Source: Aureococcus anophagefferens (Eukaryota; Sar; Pelagophyceae; Pelagomonadales; Pelagomonadaceae). Taken from it: a stretch of DNA of 64,000 nucleotides. A program made the translations under genes and the position numbers. The stretch's first letter is position 1. Each line of letters begins with the position of its first letter. The notes below the pieces were generated by a model. That model worked only from the letters and a program-made list of their open reading frames with translations, made no database searches and had not been told where the DNA came from. Positions 27,703-37,263 of this stretch are shown here, in pieces. Where the stretch lies: positions 6,248 through 70,247 of the forward strand of contig NW_008705608.1 in NCBI RefSeq assembly GCF_000186865.1. Direction: 5' to 3'.

Positions 27703-29148
27703 TTAGCCATTCGCCTTCTGGCAGTCGCGGTCCCGCGCGAGCGCGGCGCGCCACGCGGCCTCGTCGAGGGGCGGTCGCCCCAGCACGGCGAGGTTCGCGT
27801 CGACGTGGTTCCGCGCCTTGTGGCCGACGAGCGCCACGGCCAGACCCGGCGTGGACCGCGTCACGTGCAACCCCGCGGCGCCGGCGTCGTCGGACGCGTC
27901 CGGCGCCGCGTTGCACCGGTCCTCGCCCCGGCGGAGCTTCGGGCCGAGGCTCTTCGACGCGACGACGGACACGCCCGCGTCGCGCGCGCTCTCGTTCAGC
28001 GTCTTCCCGCCGTCGTACGCGGCGGCCCAGAACTCGGGGAACCGCGGCCCGACGGGCAGCTGCGCGAAGCGTAAGCCGTGGTCGCAGTCCGCCGCGTCCG
28101 CGCGGCAGCCCGCGGCCGCGCGCGCGAGGGGCACGAGGTCCCGCGCGAGGCCCAGACTTCCCGCCTCGCCCGGCGGCGCCCGGAAGGTCGCCGCGAACGT
28201 CGCGAGGCCGTAGGCGCGGATCCGCCGTCGCCGCCGTTCGCCCTCGAGCCAGGCGAAGGCCGTGGCCAACACGTCGAGCAGCCCCGCCCGGTCCAGGTCG
28301 TCGCGCTTCTCCGCGACGTTGTGTAAATAAAGCACGTCCACCGCCTCCAATCCCAACCTCTCGAGCGACGCGTCGAGCGACGCGCGGAGGCACGGCGCGG
28401 CGACGCAGTGGCGCCGCGAGGCGTCGAAGTCGGCGTCGCGCGCGCCGTAGTCGAGCGCGCGCCGCACTAGATCCGGCGTCGTGAGGAAGCCCGCCTTCGT
28501 GGAGACGAGAATCTCGTCGCGGCCCGCCAACCCCGACGCGAAGACGTCGCGGAGCGCGCGCCCGACGGCGACCTCGCCCCGGCCCCGGCGGTAGTTCGCC
28601 GCCGTGTCCACGACGTTGACGCCCGCCTGGACGGACTCGACGATGGCCGCGGCGACGCGCGCGTCCGTCTCGTCGTCCGCGTCGCCCAAATACGTGCCGA
28701 CGCCGACGCCGCTCACCGTCAGGTTGCCCGCGGCGACACGGAAGAGGCCCGGTTTTTCGTGGGCGTGGCGCGCCGCGAAGCGCGCCGTGCCCGCCGGCGT
28801 CGCGTGGAACGCCCGCGCGAGCGCGCGCGGGTCGACGACGAGCGGCGGTTCTTTTTTTACCGTCCGGTGGTCGACGGCCGCGGACCGGCCGCGCGGCTGG
28901 CCGGCACCGGCGTCGTCGCCAAGGTGCGCGTAGAGGAAGACGACGACCAGCGCGACGGCGCAGCCGGCGCAGACCTCGCCGGCGCGCGACGGCCGGCTCG
29001 CCGGCCTCGTGTCGAGGGCCGCCGCCTTGTAGCTCTTGCGGTGCTGCAGCCGCCCGGGCGTCAGCGCCCGCCGCGCGTCCGGCGACGCGGCGAGCTCATG
29101 CGCGGACTCGACGTCCACGGACCGCGCGCGCGGCTTCGTGGGGCCCAT
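27703..29148 (-). CDS. Aldo/keto reductase, membrane-anchored
   Basis: A 481-residue protein. A transmembrane segment near residues 58-75 (EVCAGCAVALVVVFLYAHL) separates a cytosolic tail from the reductase domain. Catalytic tetrad in place: D and Y in VNVVDTAANYRRG, K in LVSTKAGF, H in VLYLHNVAEK. NAD(P)H-dependent reduction of an aldehyde or sugar-like substrate is expected; the substrate cannot be read. A Cys-rich insert (RRHCVAAPCLRA) precedes the His. Single exon. It starts divergently from the gene at 29422, and its stop lies 25 bp from that of the deformylase. Confidence 0.8.
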   Translation of the reverse strand: MGPTKPRARSVDVESAHELAASPDARRALTPGRLQHRKSYKAAALDTRPASRPSRAGEVCAGCAVALVVVFLYAHLGDDAGAGQPRGRSAAVDHRTVKKEPPLVVDPRALARAFHATPAGTARFAARHAHEKPGLFRVAAGNLTVSGVGVGTYLGDADDETDARVAAAIVESVQAGVNVVDTAANYRRGRGEVAVGRALRDVFASGLAGRDEILVSTKAGFLTTPDLVRRALDYGARDADFDASRRHCVAAPCLRASLDASLERLGLEAVDVLYLHNVAEKRDDLDRAGLLDVLATAFAWLEGERRRRRIRAYGLATFAATFRAPPGEAGSLGLARDLVPLARAAAGCRADAADCDHGLRFAQLPVGPRFPEFWAAAYDGGKTLNESARDAGVSVVASKSLGPKLRRGEDRCNAAPDASDDAGAAGLHVTRSTPGLAVALVGHKARNHVDANLAVLGRPPLDEAAWRAALARDRDCQKANG

Positions 29149-29229
29149 TTGAGCTCTAGTAGGCGCCCATCATGCTTTTTAGCGCAGGAGTGCAAAGTGC
29201 ACGGTAAGATCCTGACTGAATAGCTCTAG

Positions 29230-29352
29230 AGCTGCCTCAAAAGTTGTTCGAGTTCCAAGCTCTCCCCGACTCGAGAGCTGGGCGCAACTCCCCGACTCGA
29301 GTTCGAGTTCCAAGCTCTCCCCGACTCGAGTTCCAGCTCTCCCCGACTCGAG
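29230..29352. repeat. Tandem CTCGAG-rich repeats
   Basis: Four to five imperfect copies of TCCAAGCTCTCCCCGACTCG or its shortened forms, in the 273-bp divergent promoter between the reductase and the gene at 29422. Each copy contains CGACTCGAG. Confidence 0.75.
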
Positions 29353-29421
29353 ATCAGAAGAGGCGGCACCCCGCGGCGCCGCGACGCCCCTACGTTGTGG
29401 TGCGGTTGGACCTAGGTGTCC

Positions 29422-30057
29422 ATGGCGTCGTCGTCGAAGCGGTCCTGCTGGGACGAGGCGTCCGTGGCCTCCCAGGCCTCCTTCATGAGCATTCTGACGG
29501 AGATGAGCGTCGTCAAGCGCCAGCACGACCACGAGCAGCGCCTCGAGAAGCGGCGCGAGCGCCGGCGCAAGGAGAAGAAGGAGCGCGCGCGGCGCGGGCC
29601 CGTGAACCACCCCGCGCGCTTCGACGTGTCGACGACGACGCTCTTCGACCGGAGCGGCTCGCGGGCGCGGTCCGCGTGGCTCCAGGTGACGCCGCAGCGC
29701 CACAGCGAGCCGCCGCGACCGCCGCGGAGAGCGCGCGAGCGCCGCGCGAGGACGCCGGCGCCCTGGAAGCCCGTGGGCGGGCTGAGCACGTATTTCGGCG
29801 ACCCGCCCCTGCACGAGCTCGCGCCGAAACTGCGGAAGAAGAGTCTGCACGACATCACGCGCCAAATCGAGGAGCTCGAGCGCGACGCGCGCGAGGACGC
29901 GTACCACGACCGGTCCAAGGACGTCGTCGAGGCGCTGCGCGATCTCGCGCATCAGCGCGACGACGAGCTCCAGTGGGAACGCGACCACAACCCGCTCCAC
30001 GTCGCCGCGGACAGCTCCGTGGCCGCCGTGCGCTTCCGGAGCTCCCTGAAGAAGTAA
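29422..30057 (+). CDS. Charged helical protein, hypothetical
   Basis: A 211-residue single-exon protein. It has a basic coiled-coil start (RQHDHEQRLEKRRERRRKEK), a Pro/Arg-rich middle and a second helix (LRKKSLHDITRQIEELERDA). Composition suits a nuclear or cytoskeletal protein; no family recognised. The ATG is at 29422. The stop lies 3 bp from the stop of the convergent gene. Confidence 0.6.
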   Translation: MASSSKRSCWDEASVASQASFMSILTEMSVVKRQHDHEQRLEKRRERRRKEKKERARRGPVNHPARFDVSTTTLFDRSGSRARSAWLQVTPQRHSEPPRPPRRARERRARTPAPWKPVGGLSTYFGDPPLHELAPKLRKKSLHDITRQIEELERDAREDAYHDRSKDVVEALRDLAHQRDDELQWERDHNPLHVAADSSVAAVRFRSSLKK

Positions 30058-30060
30058 CCG

Positions 30061-32334
30061 TTAGGTGACGTCCGCCGGGTGGACCCGCGGGGAGGCGACC
30101 GCGCCGGCGCTCGCGGCGAGGTCCCCGGACGCCGCGTCGTCGGCGACGTCGAGCGCGGCCGCCGCCGCGGCGCCCGCGGCGTCCGCGGTCGCCCTGGCCG
30201 CGTCGTCGACGGCCTTGAGCGCGCCCGTCGCCGCGTCGTCGAGCGCGTCGTCGAGGAAGTCGACGGCCCGGAGCGCGAGGCGCAACGTCGCGTGCCGCTT
30301 CCGCCGCGCCGCGAGCTCGATCGGGCACCGCTTCTCGAGGACCTTGGACCGCTTCACGCGGTCGCCGACGCGCTTCGGGAGGCGGTCGATGGCCTTGTCG
30401 ACCTTGCGGCGCTCGTCGTCGTCCTCGTCGTCCATGATGAGGTCCAGGAGCGTCGTCTCGCCGTCGTCGAGCACCTTCCGCAGCGCGTGGTGCGTCGACA
30501 GGTAGAAGCGGAAGCTCATGTAGTACCACAGGTAGAACTGGACCATCCAGGCCACGAGCGCCGCCCAGAACACGCCCCGCGCGTCGCCGCGGTAGCCGTC
30601 GCTCAGGTCGCACGTCATCTCGACGCTCAGGTCGACGTCGTCGAGCAGGGACGCGACGGTCTTCGAGGAGAACATGGCCGTCGCGAGGTCGCCGGCCTTG
30701 TCGAAGAGGGCCCAGACGGCCTGGCGCAGCAACACGTTCGCGGACCGCGTGTGCGAACAGACGTTCCGAAAGGGCCACTCGAGGAAGACGGCCGCCGCGA
30801 CGAGCAAAAAGGTCATCAGGAGGACGAGCAGGAAGTTCGCGACCTCGAAGGACCGCTGCAGCACGTAGACCGGCAGCGCGAAGTGGCTCCCCTTGCGGCC
30901 CTTGCCCGCCGTGCGCGCCAGCAGGTCCGGGATCGCGAGGAGGCACGCGTTGCAGCCGAAGACGAACGCGTAGACCCAGGCCGCGTAGCGCCGCAGGCCG
31001 AGCTCCCGGTCGCTCACCGTCGACACGGCGTCGAAGGAGAAGTCGATGACGTCCTTCGTCAGGGCCGCGTAGGACTTGGCCCGCGCCAATTGCGTTCTTC
31101 CGTAGCGCGTCACGCCGGACGCGCGGAGCGCCATCTTGTAGAGCTCCGCGAGCGCGTCGGACGCGCCGTCCCTGACGCGCGCGTAGGTCCGGATCGCTCT
31201 GCGCTCCGTCTCGACGCGCAGCTCGGAGAACGCGCTCAGCGCGACGCCGCAGACGTAGCGCGTCTGCACCGCGGCGAGCGTCGACGCGTCGAGGTACGGC
31301 AGCAGCGCGAGCGCGTCGTCGACGGCGTCGGCCGTCTCCAGGACGTCGTCGAGGAAGGCCTCGAGCGTCGCCGGCGCGAGGCCGTCGACCCAGGCCATGG
31401 CCGGCGAGCCCGCGCCGTTGTCGCCGACCGCGCCGACGCGGGAAAACGCGCCCGCGTACGCGGACGACGCGTTCCCAAAGGCGACGGCCGTCGCGTTGAC
31501 GACGGAATGCGTCGTCGCCGCCGTCGCCTCGAACCAGTCGCAGAAGAAGGCGAGCGCGTTCGGCGGCGCGCCGAAGAGCAAAAAGCCGTTGCCGCCCTCC
31601 AAGCGGTTCTTCGCGCGCCGGCAGAACTTCTCGAGCGCGGTGACGTAGGCGACGGCCCCCGAGATCGTGCGCTTCGACAGCTTCGCGAGATCCTCGAAGG
31701 CGTCGACGGACACGTCGACGTCGCAGGGGTCGCCGAGGCGCCGCCGCGCGGGCGTCGGCGCGGCGGCGGCGTCGTCCCAGGGCTCGTCGAGCTGCTGCTC
31801 CAGAAACGCGAGGTCGTCGAGCGCGTCGTCGTCGTCCTCCGCCTCGACGCAGACGTCCAGCGTCGCCTCGGCGACGTACGCGAGCGTCGCCTCGACCGCG
31901 TCCTCGACCGCGCCGAGCAAGGCGCGCGCCTTCGCCGCGGCCTCGGACGCGCCCGACGCCGACACGTCCCGCAGCTCGGCGCTCCCGAGGCACGAGTCCA
32001 GCGCCACGCGCGTGCCGCCGACGTACTCGTAGGCGAGGTCCGTGTGGAGCTCGTAGAGCGTCGTCAGGCTCTTCGTCGCGCCTTTGCAGACCTGGAGCCC
32101 GTCGCCGGCCATGCCCCGGACCCAGCGGAAGCCGCGGATGCTCACGCCCAGGGACGCCCGGTTCTCGTTGACGACGGACGTCCAGGCCTCGACGGACCAG
32201 GAGTAGGACGCGACCATGAGGGCCAGGACGAGGAAGGGGACGCCGTGGTAGCGCAGGGCCAGGACGATGGACCGCACGTCGTACATCAGGTCGAGCGCGT
32301 CGTCCCACCGTTGCCGGAACGTGCGGCCCTCCAT
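30061..32334 (-). CDS. Four-pass membrane protein with large loop, hypothetical
   Basis: A 757-residue single-exon protein. TM1 near residues 30-50 (GVPFLVLALMVASYSW) precedes a roughly 400-residue loop with scattered Cys and N-glycosylation-type sites, which is probably extracellular. Then come TM2 (AAWVYAFVFGCNACLLAI), TM3 (FLLVLLMTFLLVAAAVFLEW) and TM4 (FWAALVAWMVQFYLWYYMSF). The tail is charged (DDEDDDERRKVDKAIDRLPK) and ends in an Ala/Asp-rich helix. The layout, with a long loop between TM1 and TM2, recalls tweety/prominin-like proteins, but no motif supports a name. Confidence 0.6.
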   Translation of the reverse strand: MEGRTFRQRWDDALDLMYDVRSIVLALRYHGVPFLVLALMVASYSWSVEAWTSVVNENRASLGVSIRGFRWVRGMAGDGLQVCKGATKSLTTLYELHTDLAYEYVGGTRVALDSCLGSAELRDVSASGASEAAAKARALLGAVEDAVEATLAYVAEATLDVCVEAEDDDDALDDLAFLEQQLDEPWDDAAAAPTPARRRLGDPCDVDVSVDAFEDLAKLSKRTISGAVAYVTALEKFCRRAKNRLEGGNGFLLFGAPPNALAFFCDWFEATAATTHSVVNATAVAFGNASSAYAGAFSRVGAVGDNGAGSPAMAWVDGLAPATLEAFLDDVLETADAVDDALALLPYLDASTLAAVQTRYVCGVALSAFSELRVETERRAIRTYARVRDGASDALAELYKMALRASGVTRYGRTQLARAKSYAALTKDVIDFSFDAVSTVSDRELGLRRYAAWVYAFVFGCNACLLAIPDLLARTAGKGRKGSHFALPVYVLQRSFEVANFLLVLLMTFLLVAAAVFLEWPFRNVCSHTRSANVLLRQAVWALFDKAGDLATAMFSSKTVASLLDDVDLSVEMTCDLSDGYRGDARGVFWAALVAWMVQFYLWYYMSFRFYLSTHHALRKVLDDGETTLLDLIMDDEDDDERRKVDKAIDRLPKRVGDRVKRSKVLEKRCPIELAARRKRHATLRLALRAVDFLDDALDDAATGALKAVDDAARATADAAGAAAAAALDVADDAASGDLAASAGAVASPRVHPADVT

Positions 32335-32573
32335 CGCCGTTCAAGTACGGCGGCGCGCCGAGCTCCGCGGCGCCGGACGCGGCGGACGCCTAGGTTTGTG
32401 GAATGCACTGTTAACTGCGGCGTCGGAGCGCGCGCACAGGCAGCCTAGGTTCCGCTCATGAAGCCAACCATCGTCGGCGCTGATTGCAAAACCGGCGATT
32501 GACCATTTCAAGTTTTTTTGGTGCATGCTGTGGTGCCCCTCGAGATCGACGAGGGTGGGGCAGCCCCGCAACC
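32335..32573. other. Divergent promoter region
   Basis: 239 bp between two start codons. A less GC-rich patch lies at 32480-32530 (TTTCAAGTTTTTTTGGTGCA). No conserved box recognised. Confidence 0.45.
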
Positions 32574-35500
32574 ATGCTCCTCAGCCATGTGCTCGAGAAC
32601 CAGCAGATGGCGGCGCTGGAGAAGGGCCTCGGGCGCATGGCGGCCCTGCTCGAGGAGGAGCGGCTCGCCGTCGCGGAGGCCGAGGAGGCGGCGCGGCATG
32701 CGCCGCCGGAGGCCGAGGAGTCGGACTACGACCGGGAGCGGCGCGAGGCGGCGGCGGCGTACCTGCGCGTGCGCGAGGAGCTCTCCTCCCCCGGCGAGGA
32801 GCTCGAGGCCGCGGAGCAGGACATGGACGCGTCCCGCGTCGCCGAGGGCCGCACGTTCCTCGAGCGGCGGACGCGCGTCGTCCTCGCCGACCGCGCCGAC
32901 TACGGCGACGCGCTCCTGTCCCAGGACGCCGTCGCGGCGGACCTGCGGCGCGCGCTCCGCGCGGCCCCGGAGGCCGACGGCGCGGCGGAAATCGCCGCGG
33001 CGCTCGACGCCCAGCACGCGCTCGCGTTCGCTCTAACGCGCGCGCTCGACCGCGACGCGGACGACGACGACGCCGCGTGGCGCGACCTGCGGGCCCGCGC
33101 CGACGAGCTCGAGCCGGCGGTGCTCGCGGACTGCCCGCGGGGCGCCGAGGAGCTCGCGCGGCTCCGCGCGCTCGCCGACGGCGTCCTGGAAGCGAAGGCG
33201 GCGCTGCGCGCCGCGCTCGCGGCCGGCGGCGCCGCGGCGCTCGCGGAGGCCCACGACGCGGCGACGCGGTCGCTGGCCGCCGTGCTGGGCGTCCAGGGCG
33301 ACCACGTCGGCTTCGGCCTCCTGCTCCGGGCGCGGCGCGCGCGCGACGCCGCGGCCGTCGCGGAGCGCGCGGCGGCGGGAAACAGGGCAGCAAAAGAGAG
33401 CGAAATTCCCAACTTCAAAGGCTCCGATCTCGGCCATTTTCCACTCGTTTCGGCTGATTTTTGGACGAGCGATCATCTCTCGGAACGGTCTCGAAGCGTG
33501 GATGCTATATTCGGAACGCGCGCGCGCGGAACACTCACGTTGAAGAGACGTTGGATCACTCTTTTGCTGCCCAGGCCGGAAAGGCCGCGACGCCCGCGCG
33601 CGCGCTCGCGGCGCTCCGGAGCGCCGTCGACGCCTTCGCGGCGGACTTCGCCGTCGAGGACGCCACGGCGGGGGCGAGCAAGCGGCGGGCGGCGCCGCTG
33701 CGGGCCGCGCTCGATGTGGCGCGCGCGAGCCGGGGCGTCGCGGAGCCCCGCGCGGAAATCGACCGCCGGTTCGGGACGTCCCGACCAAACTTTGACATTC
33801 TCGATCTCGGCCAATTCGATTCGGCTGATTTTTGGACGAATCGATGGCTCTCGTCGGGTTCTCGAAGCACAGCAGAAAGCCTCGCGTCAAAACGGTCGCA
33901 TGCGCGCACATTGAAGTCGGGTCGAAGATTCGAGTTCCGCGCAGGTGGAGCCGGAGGACGCGCTGAGTCGCGTGCTCCGCGCCGCGGAGCGGCGGGAGAA
34001 GGGGCCGCCGCGGGACGTCGATCACCCCGCCGTCGCCGCGGCGGCGGCCTGTTTGCGGCTGGACGAGTTGGCGTCGAGCCTCGACCGGCGGTGGGGCGAG
34101 CTCCGCGGGTCGCCGGAGCCCGGCGACTACGCGCTCGCGCGCGCCGCGCGCGACGCGCTCGCGGGCGCCGCCGCGGAGCCGTCGGACGACGACGCGGTTC
34201 TAGCCGTGCGCCGCGCGTGCACGGCCTTCGCCGCAAACTGCGACGTCGAGCTCGCGCTCGGCGCGCGGCTGCTCGTGCCCATCCGCTGCGACCTGAGCCT
34301 GCTCATCGTGCGGCACGCCGTCGAGGCGGCGAAGGACTTTGGCTACGACGCCAGCGACGCGCCCCTGCGCGCGGACGTCGTCGAGGCCGCGCGCGCGTCG
34401 CCGCTCTACGAGGCGCCGACGTGCGACGAGACGCCGCCGGAGCCCGTGAGCGGCTGTGTGCAAATCAACCGCTGGTTTGGGACGTCCCGACCAAACTTTG
34501 AAATTCTCGAGCTCGGTCGAATCGAAGTCGATTCGGCTAATTTTTGGACGGATCGAGTGCTCTCATCGAGTTTTTGAAGCACAGCCGAAAATATTGCGTC
34601 GAAACTGTCGCGTACGCTCACGTTGAGGTCGAGTTGAAGATTTGATTGCACACAGGTGAGCGGCCGCGACGCCTACGCGGCGCACTGGGCGTACAAGACC
34701 TGGGCCGACATTCCCGAAATCCAGCACCCCGGCGAGGGCTGCGACGCGAGCGAGATCAAGGCGGAGTTGTTTCGCGGGCCGACGCCCATGGCGCCGCTCG
34801 ATCCGCCCGCGACGCTCCGCGACGCGCGCGCCGACGCGGAAAGGCGCGTCGAGGCCGTCGAGGCGCTCGTCGCGCGGTTCCGCGTGGCCATCAAAGCCGC
34901 GGACCGCGCGGCTTTACGGACCGCCGTCGACGACGCGGACGCGATGGGCTTCGGCGGCGACCCCGTGGGCGACGCGGCGACGCTCCTGGCGACGGGCGCC
35001 GTCGACGACGGGGCGGGAAACGAGCGCGAATTTCCCAAAGGCTCCTCTCTCGGCCGTTTCCCACTCGTTTCGGCTGTTGCTTGGACGAGCGATCATCTCT
35101 CGGAACGGTCTCGACGCATGGATGCTTTCTTCCGGAACGCGCGCGCGCGGCACACTCACGTTGAAGCGATCTCTCTTGTCCCGACCAGGTCGACGACGAC
35201 GGCGGCGTCGCGTACACGGGGCTGCGGTCCGGCCTCACGCTGCCGCGCGCCGACGACATCTGCCCCAACTGGGGCGACCCGCCGGTGCTCACGACGGAGC
35301 AGGAGGTCGACGCCGCGCGCCAGCTCCAGATGGAGCTCGACGAGTGCGACGCCGATAAGTTCGAGGGCTTCGAGGAGGCGGGCAAGCACGACTTCGGCGA
35401 GGGCTTCGACGACGCGTTTTTGTTACTCGCGGACGCGCCGCGGAACGCGGAGGAGGAGGCGAAGATCAAGGCGCTCCGGGCGGACCTCGACCGGCAGCGC

Positions 35501-36301
35501 GCGGACGCGCCGCGGCTTTTGGACGCGAAGCTCGCCGCGGAGGCGGCGGCGCTCGCGAAGGACCACCTGGCCTACTGCGAGAAGCTGCGGGACGAGGTCG
35601 TGAATCTGATGTACACGGGCGACAAGGACACGCCGCCGACGGACCTCATCAGCCGCGAGGACGAGGAGAAGATGATGGCCGAGGAGCGGAAGAAGTACGA
35701 CTTCGAGTGGCCGCCGAATCCGGAGCGCTGGGGCGCGGAGCTGCCCGACGACTGGCGGCCCCAGGCGTCCCTCGACGACCGGGAGAACGACGTGCACCCC
35801 GAGGACTTCAAGTGGTCCACGACGCCCTTCGACGGGCGGGACTACTGCGAGCCCACGGAGCCGGTCCCCGAGTACGACGACGAGACGACGGTCTACGAGG
35901 ACATCCCCGTGCCGAGCTGGAAGGACCTCCAGTGGCCCGGCATGGACAAGTGGAAGGCGGAGCAGGCCATCCGCGACGCCAAGGAGGCGGCCTGGACCAA
36001 GGAGGACACGGAAAGGCGCGTAAAGCTCACCGTCGACCTCGCCGAGGAGATCTCGTCGGACATTAGCAACGCGCACGCGCGCGCGACGGCGACCACGCTC
36101 AACGCGCACTGGATGGACGGCGCGTCCTGGCGCGGGCCCTACGCGACCAAGGGCAGCCTCGTCGCCCGGGAGTTCATCGAGGACCTCGAGGGCGGGTGCC
36201 CGGGCACCCACCCGGACTTCCCCAACAAGGCACAGTCCCCGACCGGTCCCCGATCTCCTTTTCTGGAGGACATCGTCGCCGGCACCGCGACTCTGTTTTA
36301 A
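32574..36301 (+). CDS. Long coiled-coil protein, hypothetical
   Basis: Five exons, four introners (33375-33574, 33740-33944, 34446-34655, 35001-35188); spliced length 2925 nt, 974 residues. The first two thirds are Ala/Glu/Arg helices typical of coiled coils (MAALLEEERLAVAEAEEAAR). The C-terminal third is acidic and Trp/Pro-rich (DFEWPPNPERWGAELPDDW, VPSWKDLQWPGMDKWKAEQ) and looks like a binding region. No known domain; a cytoskeletal or ciliary role is possible but unsupported. TAA at 36299-36301 overlaps the stop of the next gene on the other strand. Confidence 0.7.
33375..33574 (+). mobile_element. Introner family B (intron, 200 bp)
   Basis: Flanks GCGGGAAA and GCCGGAAA (7 of 8). Ends CAGGGCAGCAAAAGAG and CTCTTTTGCTGCCCAG. 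GC donor; sense to the gene; restores ERAAAGKAATP. Confidence 0.9.
33740..33944 (+). mobile_element. Introner family A, eroded ends (intron, 205 bp)
   Basis: Flanks GCGGAGCC and GTGGAGCC (7 of 8): the donor copy has GC, the other copy GT. End sequences are GC-shifted (CCGCGCGGAAATCG / CGAGTTCCGCGCAG). Sense; restores RGVVEPEDALS. Confidence 0.88.
34446..34655 (+). mobile_element. Introner family A (intron, 210 bp)
   Basis: Perfect duplication GTGAGCGG. Ends CTGTGTGCAAATCAA and TTGATTGCACACAG, a paired C/G variant in both inverted repeats. GT donor; sense; restores PEPVSGRDAYA. Confidence 0.92.
35001..35188 (+). mobile_element. Introner family B (intron, 188 bp)
   Basis: Flanks GTCGACGA on both sides. 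Ends GGGGCGGGAAACGAGCG and CTCTCTTGTCCCGACCAG are partly eroded. GT donor; sense; restores GAVDDDGGVAY. Confidence 0.88.
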
Positions 36302-37140
36302 AAGCCGGGCCGCGCGAGCGTCACGCGGAGCTTTTTTTCGCGCTTCTTGAACTTGGCGCGGACGCCGCCGGGCGCCACGGCGCAGGGGAGGGCGACGACC
36401 ATGGACCGCGGCAGGGCCGCGCCGGCGAGCGTCAGCGTCGTCGCGTCGACGGTGAGGTCGAGCTCCGCCGCGCTCGAGACGCCCTCGAGCGGGCCGACGG
36501 TCACGACGACCTCCGACGGCGACGTCTCGACGTCGTGGGGCGGCAGCAGGCGCGTCGCCGTCGGCTGCGACAGGCCGAGCCAGGAGTCGATGTAGGCCGC
36601 CTCCTCGACCTGGTCCTTCGGCGGCGGCGGCGGCGTTCGCGCCTTCTCCGCGGCCTCGGCCTCGGACTTTGCGAACGCCTCCCGCCGGGCCTCGGCCATG
36701 CCGTCGAGGAGCGCCGCCGCCTGGGCCTGGGCCTTCGCCGCCTCCGGGATGGCGGCCTTGCCGCCGCGGCCGAAGAGCGCCGCGGCGACGTCGGCGCTCG
36801 CGGCGGGATCGCTCGCGGCCGCGGGCGCGGCCGCGGGCGCCTCCGCGGGCGCCGTCGCGGGCGCCTTGGCGACGGCCGCGAGCTCCTCGCGGCTCGACGC
36901 GGCGACGATGGGCGTCGGCGCGCTCGACGGCGCGCCGCCGGCGCCGAGGCGCCGCGGCGGCTCGCAGACGACCGTGTCCGTGCGGCTCGCGAGCGTGCGC
37001 GACTTCTGGGGGCCGCCGAGGCGCCGCGGGCCCGTCGGCGCCGCCGCGCCGCTCGTGGAGAGCTTCTGCGGCGGCGGGCAGTAGGTCAGGTCCTTGTCCA
37101 CGGCCTGGTGGCTGTAGAACTTGCCCTGGAGGGCAGCCAT
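36298..37140 (-). CDS. PIH1/CS-like domain protein, hypothetical
   Basis: A 280-residue protein. The C-terminal 90 residues fit the CS-like fold of PIH1-type HSP90 co-factors: SEVVVTVGPLEGVSSAAELD, TTLTLAGAALPRSMVVALP and FKKREKKLRVTL. The N-terminal half is low-complexity Ala/Pro with a helix (AKAQAQAAALLDGMAEARRE). PIH proteins help assemble dynein arms and snoRNPs with HSP90; a similar role is possible. The N-terminal PIH domain itself is not visible. The divergent JmjC gene starts 123 bp upstream. Confidence 0.5.
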   Translation of the reverse strand: MAALQGKFYSHQAVDKDLTYCPPPQKLSTSGAAAPTGPRRLGGPQKSRTLASRTDTVVCEPPRRLGAGGAPSSAPTPIVAASSREELAAVAKAPATAPAEAPAAAPAAASDPAASADVAAALFGRGGKAAIPEAAKAQAQAAALLDGMAEARREAFAKSEAEAAEKARTPPPPPKDQVEEAAYIDSWLGLSQPTATRLLPPHDVETSPSEVVVTVGPLEGVSSAAELDLTVDATTLTLAGAALPRSMVVALPCAVAPGGVRAKFKKREKKLRVTLARPGF

Positions 37141-37263
37141 TGCGTTGCGCGAACGAGTCGAGCAGGCTGTATTGAAGTCAAGGTGAATTCATTTTGCCGC
37201 AGATTTTGCGATCCACGATGGGCAGCAGCTGTGGCCCAGACTCGCATTAACCGAAGCGGAAAT